Origin: CAVQBP01 sp963723205
Lineage (GTDB): Bacteria > Bacteroidota > Ignavibacteria > Ignavibacteriales > Ignavibacteriaceae
Reading direction: 5' to 3'
Assembly (NCBI GenBank): GCA_963723205.1
Contig: CAVRQC010000047.1
Location: forward strand, 248,001 to 312,000
DNA length: 64,000 nucleotides
The position numbers and the translations under genes were made by a program. Below are positions 9,173-18,428 of this stretch, piece by piece; within the stretch, counting starts at the first letter, position 1; each line of letters begins with the position of its first letter. The notes beneath the pieces were generated by a model. The model had not been told where the DNA came from. It was given only the letters and a program-made list of their open reading frames with translations, and ran no database searches.

Positions 9173-10087
9173 ATGAATAAAATGAATCCAGTCTTAATGA
9201 TATTTATCGATGGTGTGGGTATTGGAAGAGAAGATTATGAATTTAATCCTTTCTTCAAATACGGGTTTAAAACATTTACTGAAGTTTTTGGTAAGATTCC
9301 GACATTAAAAAAACAAATATTGATAAAAGATAAACACTTTTTATTTCCGACCGATGCAAAACTTGGACTGAAAGGATTTCCGCAAAGCGGAACCGGACAG
9401 ACTTCAATCTTCTGTGGGGTAAATGCCTCAAAAATTGTAGGCAAGCATTTTGGACCTTATCCCTATTCTACTTTAATCCCGGTTATTGCAGAGAAAAATA
9501 TATTCAATTATTACTTATCAAAAAAAGAAAAAGTTTTTTTTGCAAATGCTTATCCTAAAGTTTTCTTTGATTATATTAGAAGCGGGAAATCCAGGCTTAG
9601 TGTAACTACACTAAGCTGTAAATTAAATGGGATGAGACTTAATAAAGTCACTGATGTTAGAAGGGGCAAAGCTATTACCGCAGAAATTACTAATGAAAGA
9701 TGGAATATTAAACTAAAATATAACCTCCCGGTTATAAGACCCGTAACTGCGGCCAGAAGATTATTAAAAATTGCCTCACAAAATTCGTTCACTGCATATG
9801 AGTATTTTTTAACCGATCATATTGGCCATGGAAGGTATGACGGCGATGTTGAAAAAACTGTAAATGTTCTCGATGAATTTCTTTATACCGTAATTACCAT
9901 ACTGGATAAAAAAAATATGACATTGATTATCTGTTCGGATCACGGGAATTTTGAAGATTTATCTATTAAAACTCATACGTTAAATCCATCACTCACGATA
10001 ACAGCGGGGAAATATGCAGAAAATTTATTTAATAACATTAAAGATATCTCACAAATAAAATCTGCGATAATAAAGTATTGTAAATGA
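9173..10087 (+). CDS. metalloenzyme of the phosphomutase / alkaline-phosphatase superfamily
   Basis: A 304-residue protein of the metal-dependent phosphomutase type (related to cofactor-independent phosphoglycerate mutase and phosphopentomutase). The N-terminal metal site is FIDGVGIG, the nucleophile-region loop is SGTGQTSIFCGVNA, and the C-terminal metal ligands are seen in TDHIGHG and CSDHGNFED. The protein is shorter than true GpmI (about 510 residues), lacking the inserted transferase domain, so it is not a standard glycolytic mutase. Exact substrate unknown. It overlaps comEC by four bases (ATGA). Confidence 0.82.
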   Translation: MNKMNPVLMIFIDGVGIGREDYEFNPFFKYGFKTFTEVFGKIPTLKKQILIKDKHFLFPTDAKLGLKGFPQSGTGQTSIFCGVNASKIVGKHFGPYPYSTLIPVIAEKNIFNYYLSKKEKVFFANAYPKVFFDYIRSGKSRLSVTTLSCKLNGMRLNKVTDVRRGKAITAEITNERWNIKLKYNLPVIRPVTAARRLLKIASQNSFTAYEYFLTDHIGHGRYDGDVEKTVNVLDEFLYTVITILDKKNMTLIICSDHGNFEDLSIKTHTLNPSLTITAGKYAENLFNNIKDISQIKSAIIKYCK

Positions 10088-12468
10088 AAGATTATCCTGT
10101 AATAAAAATTACTCTTCTATTTATTTGCGGAATTCTTTTACAGCCTTTATTAAGAATAAACTTAATTCTGTTTGCTTCATCAGTACTTATAATATTAATT
10201 CTGGTATTTTCTTTATTCAAAACCTTAAAGAATAAAGAAATTATCATCTCCTTTTGTCTCCTCTTATTAATTGCACTCTTAGGCTCCTTTAGAGCTTCAA
10301 TAGTTAATAAAAATTCTTTTCTTTCAGAAAACATATATAAAATAAAAAACTTTACGGCTTATGGAACTATTACCTGGATTGAATTAAAAAGAAATAACGG
10401 AATTGAGTTCAAAATATTTACCGATTCGGTTTTAGTTAATAATAAAGTAATTGGCAAAAATATTAACCTAATCGGAAAAATCAGGGAAGAAGATGAAGTA
10501 AAATCCGATTCAATTTATAATAATATTTCTCCTGGTAATTTTATTAGTATAACCGGAACGTTTGCAAAAGGAAGGGAAATGAGAAATCCCGGTGAATTTG
10601 ATTATAACAGATATTTAAGAGAGGAAGGTATTAGTGGAATAATCACTACTTATAATATTAATGATTTTAAAATCATCAGTAACAAAAAAGAATTTTTCCC
10701 CAATGAGATTTTTCAAATCAGAAAATCTATCTATCAAAGTATTGTAAAACTGCAGAGCGAACAAACGGCATCATTATTAAAAAGCCTCCTTTTAGCAGAC
10801 AGGAGTGACATTGATTTTGAAACAAAAACTGCATTTATAAATTCCGGAGTAATACATGTTCTTGCAGTATCAGGTTTACATACCGGGTTTATTATTTTAT
10901 TCCTTCTTTTGATTTTTGGCAGATTCAATATTTATTTTCGTTCGTTTGCTGCAATTCTTGGATTATTAATTTTTATGTGTATAACAGGTCTGCCGGTATC
11001 TGTATTCAGGGCATCCGTTATGGCAATTGTAATTATTATTGCTTTTATGCTGAACAGGTCTACAAATCTTTTTAATTCCCTGGCGTTAGCGGCTTTAATC
11101 ATTTTAATGGTAAACCCGGATGAAATTTATTCAGCAGGATTCCAGCTTTCGTTTTCAGCCGTTTTATCTATCGGAGTGATTTTTCCTTTATTTCAGAACC
11201 AATTAAAAAGATTTAACATAAAAAACAAATTTCTTAAATATTTTCTTCTCTTGTTAGCTGTTTCCATAAGTGTCGAAATCGGTACATTACCTGTTACAGT
11301 AACATATTTTAGGAAACTCTCCCTGATAGCACCACTTACAAATCTGATTGTTATCCCGCTGATAGGATTGATTTTACTTGTTGCTATCGGCACATTACTA
11401 ATCAGTATGGTTCTCCCGTTTGTTGCAAGCGTATATGCTGCCGCAAATGATCTTTTTACTTTTATTTTATTTAAGTTTATTAAAGCTAGCGGAAATCTTG
11501 AATACTCATTTATATGGATTAGAAATTTTCTTCTTTATGATGTGATAATATTTTATACATTATTAATATTCATTATTTTCTTTTTTACAAAATTCAAATC
11601 GTCTTCCACAAAATTATCTTTTATTGCTTTAGTCATAATAAATTTTTTTATTCTTTCCTCTTATAATGATAAAGAACTATTTAATAAAAACGAATTTGAT
11701 TTATTAATGATTGACGTTGGGCAGGGAGACTCTTTTCTGTTGAAAATGCCTGATGGAAAAACAGCTTTAATTGATGCAGGTCCCGTTTCAAAATATTTTG
11801 ATACAGGTGATTATGTCTTAATCCCATTGTTAAATTATTTGGGAATAAATAAAATTGATTACGGTTTTATTTCACATATGGACCTTGACCATTACGGGGG
11901 TTTTGTCTCTTTGATTCATAATAAAAGAATCAGGAAAATATTAAAACCTTCTTTTGATAGTACCGATATGAATGATATAAAATTCGAAAAATATTTAAAT
12001 GAAAATGAAGTCCCATACTCATATTATCATAAAGAAATAGTAAAATTTAATAACCTGCATTTCTATTCGCTTTTTGATAATCTTGATAATAATTTCTCCA
12101 AAAACGAGAGGAGCGGGGTCATTAAGATCGTTTTCGGAAAAAACAGCTTTTTGTTAACAGGTGATGCTGAATCCAAGCGTGAAAAGATTTTGTTAAAAGA
12201 TTATAAAACCTTTTTGAAATCCGATGTATTAAAAGTCGGGCATCATGGAAGTTCATCCGGCTCATCAATTAATTTTTTAAAGATGGTTAGTCCTGAGATT
12301 AGTCTCATCAGTGCCGGAATTCAAAATAAATTTGGCCATCCATCTGCAGAAATATTAAACAGGCTCAAATCAATTAAATCAAAATTATACAGAACCGATA
12401 AACAGGGAGCAGTGCTTTTCAGATCTACAGGGGACTCCATTTATGTAGTAGATTGGAAAAATAATTGA
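10084..12468 (+). CDS. comEC: ComEC/Rec2-family DNA uptake protein
   Basis: ComEC forms the inner-membrane channel for single-stranded DNA during natural transformation. The 794-residue protein has N-terminal membrane segments and an OB-like region, the competence domain with HVLAVSGLHTGF and TGLPVSVFRASVMA (about residues 255-330), further membrane helices to about 530, and a C-terminal metallo-beta-lactamase domain with DVGQGDSFL, SHMDLDHYGG, LLTGDAE and KVGHHGSSSG. All expected domains are present, so it appears intact. It is the last gene of the run starting at 7826; no other competence pilus genes are in the window, although cinA lies at 29.3 kb. Confidence 0.93.
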   Translation: MKDYPVIKITLLFICGILLQPLLRINLILFASSVLIILILVFSLFKTLKNKEIIISFCLLLLIALLGSFRASIVNKNSFLSENIYKIKNFTAYGTITWIELKRNNGIEFKIFTDSVLVNNKVIGKNINLIGKIREEDEVKSDSIYNNISPGNFISITGTFAKGREMRNPGEFDYNRYLREEGISGIITTYNINDFKIISNKKEFFPNEIFQIRKSIYQSIVKLQSEQTASLLKSLLLADRSDIDFETKTAFINSGVIHVLAVSGLHTGFIILFLLLIFGRFNIYFRSFAAILGLLIFMCITGLPVSVFRASVMAIVIIIAFMLNRSTNLFNSLALAALIILMVNPDEIYSAGFQLSFSAVLSIGVIFPLFQNQLKRFNIKNKFLKYFLLLLAVSISVEIGTLPVTVTYFRKLSLIAPLTNLIVIPLIGLILLVAIGTLLISMVLPFVASVYAAANDLFTFILFKFIKASGNLEYSFIWIRNFLLYDVIIFYTLLIFIIFFFTKFKSSSTKLSFIALVIINFFILSSYNDKELFNKNEFDLLMIDVGQGDSFLLKMPDGKTALIDAGPVSKYFDTGDYVLIPLLNYLGINKIDYGFISHMDLDHYGGFVSLIHNKRIRKILKPSFDSTDMNDIKFEKYLNENEVPYSYYHKEIVKFNNLHFYSLFDNLDNNFSKNERSGVIKIVFGKNSFLLTGDAESKREKILLKDYKTFLKSDVLKVGHHGSSSGSSINFLKMVSPEISLISAGIQNKFGHPSAEILNRLKSIKSKLYRTDKQGAVLFRSTGDSIYVVDWKNN

Positions 12469-12504
12469 AAGGATATTTCAATAAGCTCTGAGGTTTATAT
12501 ATAA

Positions 12505-12690
12505 CAGAATAATATAATTGATGGCAGGTTCTCCTGGGGAAGAGGATACGCTGCATTTTCAGTTTCTGAATATCAGGTAGATAAAGTAGTTCAATATATC
12601 AAGAATCAAAAAAAACATCACAGAATAAAAAGTTTTGCAGAAGAGTATGGAGAATTTCTTTGGAAGTACAATTTATTGTTAAACCATTGA
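12505..12690 (+). pseudogene. C-terminal remnant of an IS200/REP-associated (Y1-type) transposase
   Basis: Reading from 12505 the frame gives GRFSWGRGYAAFSVSEYQ, then VVQYIKNQKKHHRIKSF and EEYGEFLWKYN to a stop at 12688-12690. The pattern W..GYgaFsVS, YI.NQ..HH and F..E...fL is the C-terminal end of Y1/REP-associated tyrosine transposases (PF01797-like) common in Bacteroidetes-lineage genomes. There is no start codon and the catalytic HUH and Tyr regions are missing, so this is a decayed fragment. Confidence 0.75.
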
Positions 12691-12856
12691 AACGGTTACA
12701 ATTGGAAATATGGGGCTTTTATGAATTTCACCCCGATAATTCGGGGTGTTAACCTTTTCGAGTAATTATAAGAAAGAAAATTAAAAGTATTAACTTTTTT
12801 GCCGGTTAGTAGGGCTTTTTATATTATTACATTAAATATTCATTCAAGGTGTGCCT
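12691..12856. other. spacer with hairpin between transposase remnant and YciI-like gene
   Basis: This spacer contains a perfect 8-bp hairpin, caccccga (12729-12736) / tcggggtg (12741-12748) with loop taat, about 40 bp after the transposase remnant. It could be a REP-type palindrome associated with that element or a terminator. A possible promoter for the next gene is TTTG near 12799 with TATATTAT about 18 bp further on. An AAGG ribosome site at 12846-12849 fits ATG 12857. Confidence 0.5.
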
Positions 12857-13132
12857 ATGTACTATATTTTGTTTTATAAAACGGTAACTGATTATATCGG
12901 AAAAAGAAAACCTTATAGAGAAGCCCATTTAGCATATGTTAGGAAATTTCATGATGAAGGGAAATTGATTATGGCTGGTGCTCTTGCAGATCCGGCAGAT
13001 AGTGCATTACTGATATTTAAATGTGATAGTCCCTCTGTTGTAGAAAACTTTGCTAATAATGATCCTTATGTTAAAAATGGTTTAATAGAAGAATGGAAAG
13101 TAAGATCATGGACAGTTGTAATTGGTGATTGA
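12857..13132 (+). CDS. YciI-like protein
   Basis: A 91-residue protein of the YCII/ferredoxin-like dimer family. It has the usual pattern MYYILFYKTV, REAHLAYVRKFHDEGKLIMAGALADPADSALLIF and a late DPYVKNGLI segment; the H-x-A/H and G-P/ADP-D features match the family. ATG 12857 is preferred over GTG 12851 because the AAGG at 12846 is spaced seven bases from ATG but only one from GTG. Family members are mostly of unknown function, with some acting as dehalogenase- or isomerase-like enzymes; no specific role can be assigned. Confidence 0.8.
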   Translation: MYYILFYKTVTDYIGKRKPYREAHLAYVRKFHDEGKLIMAGALADPADSALLIFKCDSPSVVENFANNDPYVKNGLIEEWKVRSWTVVIGD

Positions 13133-13288
13133 AAAGGCAAGGTATCAGATCAAGTCTCAGTTCTCATTTTGTGATATAGTCCCCACAATAGTAAACAGTT
13201 TATCATTAAAATTATCATTTAATTTATTAAACTTTAATTGAGATAAATGTTACCTCTTCAAAAGGAATCAAATTTAAAGGAGATTAAA

Positions 13289-16000
13289 ATGTTTAGTATT
13301 CATCCGGAGAAAAATACCTCCTCAATTAACATTCAAAATTATTTCAGGTATTTTTTCTTCTTTTTAATATCAGTAATAACTTTACCTATTAATGCAAAAA
13401 CAAATCCGAAAATTGAAAATAATATATTAAGAGATACTCTTTCGAATGGCTTGCGTGTTATAATAGTTGAGAATCATTTAGCCCCGGTTGTTACAACAGA
13501 AATAAATTATAAAGTCGGCGCAACCGAAGTTCCCAAAGGATTTCCTGGCACGGCACACGCAACCGAGCACATGATGTTCCGCGGCAGCAAAGGATTAAGT
13601 GCAAACCAGTTAAATGATATTAGTGCTGCTTTAGGGGGAGACTTTAATGCAGACACCCAGAATGATATAACTCAGTATTTTTTTACGGTTCCAGCCGAAA
13701 ATATTGATATCGCGTTGCACATAGAAGCTTTAAGGATGAAATCTCTTCTATGTACGGATTCATCATGGAAAAATGAAAGAGGTGCAATAGAACAGGAAGT
13801 GGCTAATGATCTATCAAACCCTGTGTTTGTTTTTTACACAAAATTAATGAAAGCTTTATTTAAGGGAACACCTTACGAGCATACCGGCTTAGGAACCAGA
13901 CCCTCTTTTGATAAAACTACAGCAGCAATGCTGAAAAAATTCCATAATACCTGGTACGCTCCGAACAACGCAGTGTTTGTTATTGTAGGTAACGTTAATC
14001 CCCGGAAAACACTTGAAAAGGTAAAAACACTTTTCGGAAATATTCCCAATAAAAAACTTCCGGAGAAACCTGAATTAAATCTTCAACCTGTGAATTCCGA
14101 TACATTGAATCTTACTACCGATACTCCGTATGGCTATATACTAACATCTTTTAGAATGCCCGGGACTAAAGATCCGGATTATCCGGCAGCACAAATTTTA
14201 GCAGATGTTTTGAGCAGTCAGCGTGCTGATCTTTATGGATTAGTACCACAAGGAAAATCTTTATATTCAAGTTTTCAACTTGATGGAATGCCGCTGGCAG
14301 GTATGTCTTTTGCTTTTGGAGTATTTCCAAAGGGAGGAGATGCTCATATATTATTAAAGGAAACAAATGAAATAATTGCAAATTATGCAAAGAATGGCCT
14401 ACCCCCGGACCTTGTGCTCGCTGCCAAAAATCATGAAATTGCTAATGCCGAATTACAAAAGAATTCCATTTCCGGTTTGGCTAATGCATGGTCTGATGCA
14501 GTGGCAAACGACGATAACGAATCGCCGGATGCTGAGTTAGAGATGCTCAAGAAAGTTACCGTAAAAGATGTTAATCGTGTAGCAAAAAAATATTTGGATT
14601 TGAACCATGCAATTTTTGCAATTTTAACTCCCGAACCATCGGGAAAGCCAATTTCACGAAGCAGTTTTGGTGGAGCAGAATCTTTTGCACCTAAAAATCC
14701 TAGAGAGGTTAAATTGCCAAAGTGGGCAAGTACAGCGATGGCACGTTTGGAAGCCCCGAAATCAGTTGTAAATCCAATAGTAGACACGCTGAGCAACGGT
14801 ATAAAATTAATTATTCAGCCGGAATCTATCAGTAATACGGTGAGTGTGTACGGAGATATAAAAAATAATTCTGATCTCGAAACCAAGGAGGGCAAGGAAG
14901 GTGTTGATGATGTGTTGTCGCAGCTATTTTCTTATGGTACAACGACTTATGATAGACTGGCGTTCCAAAAAGAGCTCGATGATATCGGTGCAAATGAGAA
15001 TGCAGGTACCAGCTTCTCACTTCAGGTTTTAACCGATCATTTCGACAGAGGAGTTCAGCTTCTTGCGGATAATTTATTACATCCTGCCCTGCCCAAGCAA
15101 GCCTTCAAAGTTGTTCAGATGCAAACAGCAAAAGAAGTAGCAGGCGAACTTGAGAGTCCGGATTATCTAAAAAACAAAGCGCTATGGGATGCTTTACTGC
15201 CGAAAGGGGATCCGCAGCTAAGACACAGCACACCCGGATCGGTAGATTCGCTTTCAATGCAGGATATTAAAGATTATTATAGTAAAGTTTTTAGACCTGA
15301 CCTTACAGCAATCGTTGTAGCTGGAAAAGTTAATCCCGATACGGTAAAAAGTGTTATTGAAAAATACTTTGCTGCATGGAATGCACAAGGTGAAAAACCA
15401 CCAACAGAATATTCATCTGTTCCTAATAACAAACCAAAAATCACAAATGTACCAGATAAAAGCAGGGTGCAGGATGAAGTTACGCTTGCACAAACGCTTC
15501 AATTAAAGCGTGATAAACCTGATTATTATGTTTTACAGCTTAGTAACCAGATTTTAACACGTGAAGTTTTTGCTGCAAGATTATATAAAGATCTTCGTGT
15601 TAATACTGGGTTGGTATATTATGTGCATTCATATTTTAACATTGGAAAAACTCGCTCGACTTTTCAAGTTATGTACGGTTGTGATCCTCCTAATGTTTTT
15701 AAGGCAAAATCAGTAATTGTCCGTGATTTGAAGGATATACAAAATAGTCTGGTAACAGATAAAGAATTGAGACGTGCACAGTCTGCTGAGTTAAGGGATG
15801 TTCAGCTTTCCGAATCTAGTGTTAGCAGTATTAGTCGTGGTTTGTTAAGCAGGGCAATACATCAGCTTCCGTTAGATGAACCTACTATCGCCGCTAAACA
15901 TTATTTGGACATAAAACCTGCTGATATTCAAGATGCTTATAAGAAGTGGATAAGACCGGATGATTTTGTCCTGGTTTCTCAGGGCCCTAATCCGAAGTGA
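13289..16000 (+). CDS. exported M16-family zinc protease (two-domain, pitrilysin/PqqL-like)
   Basis: A 903-residue insulinase-family metalloprotease with both the active N-terminal half and the inactive C-terminal half fused, as in PqqL-type proteins. The inverted zinc motif HATEH is at residues 90-94 and the distal ligand region ERGAIEQEVAND follows about 80 residues later. The first 35 residues look like a signal peptide (YFFFFLISVITLPINA), placing it in the periplasm or outside the cell. I chose ATG 13289 because AAAGGAG lies seven to eight bases before it; the longer frame from 13247 lacks such a site. The neighbouring propeller gene is 53 bp downstream. Confidence 0.9.
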   Translation: MFSIHPEKNTSSINIQNYFRYFFFFLISVITLPINAKTNPKIENNILRDTLSNGLRVIIVENHLAPVVTTEINYKVGATEVPKGFPGTAHATEHMMFRGSKGLSANQLNDISAALGGDFNADTQNDITQYFFTVPAENIDIALHIEALRMKSLLCTDSSWKNERGAIEQEVANDLSNPVFVFYTKLMKALFKGTPYEHTGLGTRPSFDKTTAAMLKKFHNTWYAPNNAVFVIVGNVNPRKTLEKVKTLFGNIPNKKLPEKPELNLQPVNSDTLNLTTDTPYGYILTSFRMPGTKDPDYPAAQILADVLSSQRADLYGLVPQGKSLYSSFQLDGMPLAGMSFAFGVFPKGGDAHILLKETNEIIANYAKNGLPPDLVLAAKNHEIANAELQKNSISGLANAWSDAVANDDNESPDAELEMLKKVTVKDVNRVAKKYLDLNHAIFAILTPEPSGKPISRSSFGGAESFAPKNPREVKLPKWASTAMARLEAPKSVVNPIVDTLSNGIKLIIQPESISNTVSVYGDIKNNSDLETKEGKEGVDDVLSQLFSYGTTTYDRLAFQKELDDIGANENAGTSFSLQVLTDHFDRGVQLLADNLLHPALPKQAFKVVQMQTAKEVAGELESPDYLKNKALWDALLPKGDPQLRHSTPGSVDSLSMQDIKDYYSKVFRPDLTAIVVAGKVNPDTVKSVIEKYFAAWNAQGEKPPTEYSSVPNNKPKITNVPDKSRVQDEVTLAQTLQLKRDKPDYYVLQLSNQILTREVFAARLYKDLRVNTGLVYYVHSYFNIGKTRSTFQVMYGCDPPNVFKAKSVIVRDLKDIQNSLVTDKELRRAQSAELRDVQLSESSVSSISRGLLSRAIHQLPLDEPTIAAKHYLDIKPADIQDAYKKWIRPDDFVLVSQGPNPK

Positions 16001-16053
16001 TTTTTTTCAAGTATAATTATATGATATAATGAATTTAATATAGAGGAATAAAT

Positions 16054-17094
16054 ATGAAAGTTACTCATTGTTTGAGAAAATATTCTATTTTCTTTTTAAT
16101 GTTTCCTTTATTGCTGAACTGTTCTTTTGCTCAGAATAATTCAGGATATCATATTATAAAAACTTTTCATGTTGGTGGAAAGGGCTGGTGGGATTATATT
16201 GCAGTTAATAGTAGTTTAAAAAGGATTTATGTTTCCCACGGAACCCAAGTAAATATCTTAGATGAAGTTACCGGTGATTCAATTGGTATAATTCAAAATA
16301 CAGAGGGAGTACATGGAATTGCATTTGCCGCCCCTTTTAATAAAGGATATACCAGCAACGGGAGAAGCAATACGGTTTCGGTATTTAATTTGAAAAATAA
16401 TAAAGTTCTGAAACAAATAAATGTAGGTAAAAGTCCTGACGCCATAATATATGATTCTTTTGCTAAAAAAATTTTTATTTGTGATGGAAGAAGTGATGAG
16501 GCCAGTGTAATAGATCCTTCCAAAGATATTGTTGTTGCTTCTATTGATTTAAATGGAAGACCTGAAGCAGCTGTTTCAGATAATAAAGGAAATGTTTATG
16601 TAAATATTGAAAGTAAAAATGAAATTGTTAAAATAAACATGAAGAATTACAAAATAGAAGACAGGTGGAAAATTGGAAAAGGGGAATCACCTTCGGGATT
16701 AGCAATTGATACTGAAAACGGAATTCTTTTTTCCGGCTGTGATAATAAGCTTATGGTTGTTTTATCTGCAAAAGATGGACAAGTACTTGCAGAGCTTCCG
16801 ATTGGTGAAGGATGCGACGGAGTTGTTTTCGATAAAAAATATATGGATGCATTTAGTTCGAACAGAGAGGGAACTTTAACAGAAGTACATGAAGATAGCC
16901 CGGTAAAATTCCATGTTGTTGCTAATATTCCTACAAAAAAGGGTGCAAGGACTTCTACTATTGATGAAAATACCCATAATATATTTTTACCGACAGCGGA
17001 TTTTGAACCAATACCAGCTCCAACTGCCGATGTTCCACATCCGAGACCGAAAGTGATACCGGGGAGTTTTAAAGTAATTGAAGTTGGAAAATGA
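16054..17094 (+). CDS. exported YncE/YVTN-type beta-propeller protein
   Basis: A 346-residue secreted protein. The signal peptide ends near CSFAQ (about residue 27). The rest is a YncE-like seven-bladed propeller with repeats such as KRIYVSHGTQVNILDEVTGD, GKSPDAIIYDSFAKKIFICD and GILFSGCDNKLMVVLSAKDG, and a conserved late THNIFLPTADF segment seen in this family. RBS agaggaa lies before ATG 16054. Ligand and function are unknown. Confidence 0.82.
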   Translation: MKVTHCLRKYSIFFLMFPLLLNCSFAQNNSGYHIIKTFHVGGKGWWDYIAVNSSLKRIYVSHGTQVNILDEVTGDSIGIIQNTEGVHGIAFAAPFNKGYTSNGRSNTVSVFNLKNNKVLKQINVGKSPDAIIYDSFAKKIFICDGRSDEASVIDPSKDIVVASIDLNGRPEAAVSDNKGNVYVNIESKNEIVKINMKNYKIEDRWKIGKGESPSGLAIDTENGILFSGCDNKLMVVLSAKDGQVLAELPIGEGCDGVVFDKKYMDAFSSNREGTLTEVHEDSPVKFHVVANIPTKKGARTSTIDENTHNIFLPTADFEPIPAPTADVPHPRPKVIPGSFKVIEVGK

Positions 17095-17279
17095 AGAGCA
17101 AAACATTAGGAAAGTTCTTTGCATGATTGCATGAACTGAATAATATTTAATAAAATATTTTACCTAATTTGCTTAAGTCTTTTATTATTGGAAAGCATGG
17201 GTGCATGAATGTATGAGCTACAATTACACATGTACCGTCTATCATTTTCCATCTTCCGTTTCTATCGCTGTTCACGTCT
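17095..17279. repeat. spacer with dispersed GGAAGATGG-type repeat
   Basis: The spacer between convergent genes contains tcattttccatcttccgttt (17242-17261), the reverse complement of which shares 19 bases with 46491-46509 (aaacggaagatggaaaatg). Nearby gcatgattgcatgaactg and gggtgcatgaatgtatgag look like further low-complexity repeat debris. No clear terminator seen. Confidence 0.55.
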
Positions 17280-18254
17280 CTATCTAAATATATCTTTAAT
17301 GATATAATCATCCTTGATCCCAAACTTTAGTGCGTTCTTTTGCTGATGTCCCGATTTAGCCAAATCATACATAGCTTCAATAGTTCTTAAGATATTGACA
17401 TGAGTGACTCCTTTACCTTCAGAATAATTGCCCGGAACTATATGTGCACCGGCAATAATAGTTGGAATCCGATTCTTAATATCACTTTTTGAATTAGCCG
17501 GATCTGTTAAACCTCTGTATCCGCTTTTATCATTATTCTCATCAAATGTTATAATTAAAAGACTGTTATGTTTTTTTGCCCATTGATAATAATTATCAAG
17601 ATTATTCTTCAACCAGTCATCTCCATTAGGTACACTGATATCAGGAGATTTTGGATCATGCATATCATGAATTAAATTTGGAATTACGAAAGATACTGTA
17701 GGAAGTTTATTAAAATCAGAAGGAAATTGCTTAAATTGAAGATTAACAGAGTTCTCTTCCTGGTTTCCGTTTGGAATATTCCCAAAACTTATCCACGGAA
17801 CATGTTTACGAGCATAATGACCGGAATATGATACGGTATCACCAATACCAGGTAAACTTTCCGAATACCCTTTAAATGAATAACCTTTTTTAATAAGCTG
17901 TTCAGCTAAATTGCTGGATTGGAATGGATAATTTTTATTGATACCATAATTCGGTATAATATCTTCGAACCCAATATCCTGGTTGCTGCCTGAAAACAGC
18001 CAGAAATAGTTGCCTTCACTTGCATGTTCTTCAGCATACATTTGTGTTAAATTTGCTCCCTCTTCCTTTAAAGAATTTATGTAAGGAGCATTATTATTAT
18101 TGATAACCTGATCATAATTCTTATTTTCCTCGATTACGATTACAATATGATCATATACTTTGATTTTACTATTCTTTTCAGAATAGACTTCCGATTTACA
18201 TGAAAATCCGAGGTGTAGAATTGAAATAAAGACAATTGTTAATACATTTTTCAT
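17280..18254 (-). CDS. exported phosphoesterase (acid phosphatase / phospholipase C-like)
   Basis: A 324-residue member of the phosphoesterase family PF04185, which includes phospholipase C and acid phosphatases of the alkaline phosphatase fold. Visible motifs are HIVIVIEENKNYDQV near residue 35 with the N-terminal metal-site Glu-Asn, the DDWLKNNLDNYYQWA segment, and LLIITFDENND (about 245) with the C-terminal Asp ligand. The N-terminus is a signal with a cysteine at position 19 (LGFSC), so it may be a lipoprotein although the lipobox is loose. It lies alone on the minus strand, convergent with the propeller gene. Substrate unknown. Confidence 0.82.
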   Translation of the reverse strand: MKNVLTIVFISILHLGFSCKSEVYSEKNSKIKVYDHIVIVIEENKNYDQVINNNNAPYINSLKEEGANLTQMYAEEHASEGNYFWLFSGSNQDIGFEDIIPNYGINKNYPFQSSNLAEQLIKKGYSFKGYSESLPGIGDTVSYSGHYARKHVPWISFGNIPNGNQEENSVNLQFKQFPSDFNKLPTVSFVIPNLIHDMHDPKSPDISVPNGDDWLKNNLDNYYQWAKKHNSLLIITFDENNDKSGYRGLTDPANSKSDIKNRIPTIIAGAHIVPGNYSEGKGVTHVNILRTIEAMYDLAKSGHQQKNALKFGIKDDYIIKDIFR

Positions 18255-18428
18255 AACATCTGATAATTAATTCTGAAAAATTCCGATGTTAAAATAAATA
18301 AAAACAAACAACAAGATTGTTAATAATATATTAAATCTTTAGTAAAAATGAATAAATGAGCTTCATATCACGCTCTTTATTTTATATAAGTGATTTTAAA
18401 ATACTGAAACGTAACGACAGAAATTTAT

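Noticed and set aside
9173..10087. Glycolytic phosphoglycerate mutase (GpmI)
   Set aside because: The protein is about 200 residues shorter than GpmI and lacks its inserted phosphotransferase domain; only the superfamily call is safe.
14431..14796. 121-codon open frame antisense to the M16 protease
   Set aside because: Shadow of the protease gene; no family-like sequence or ribosome site.
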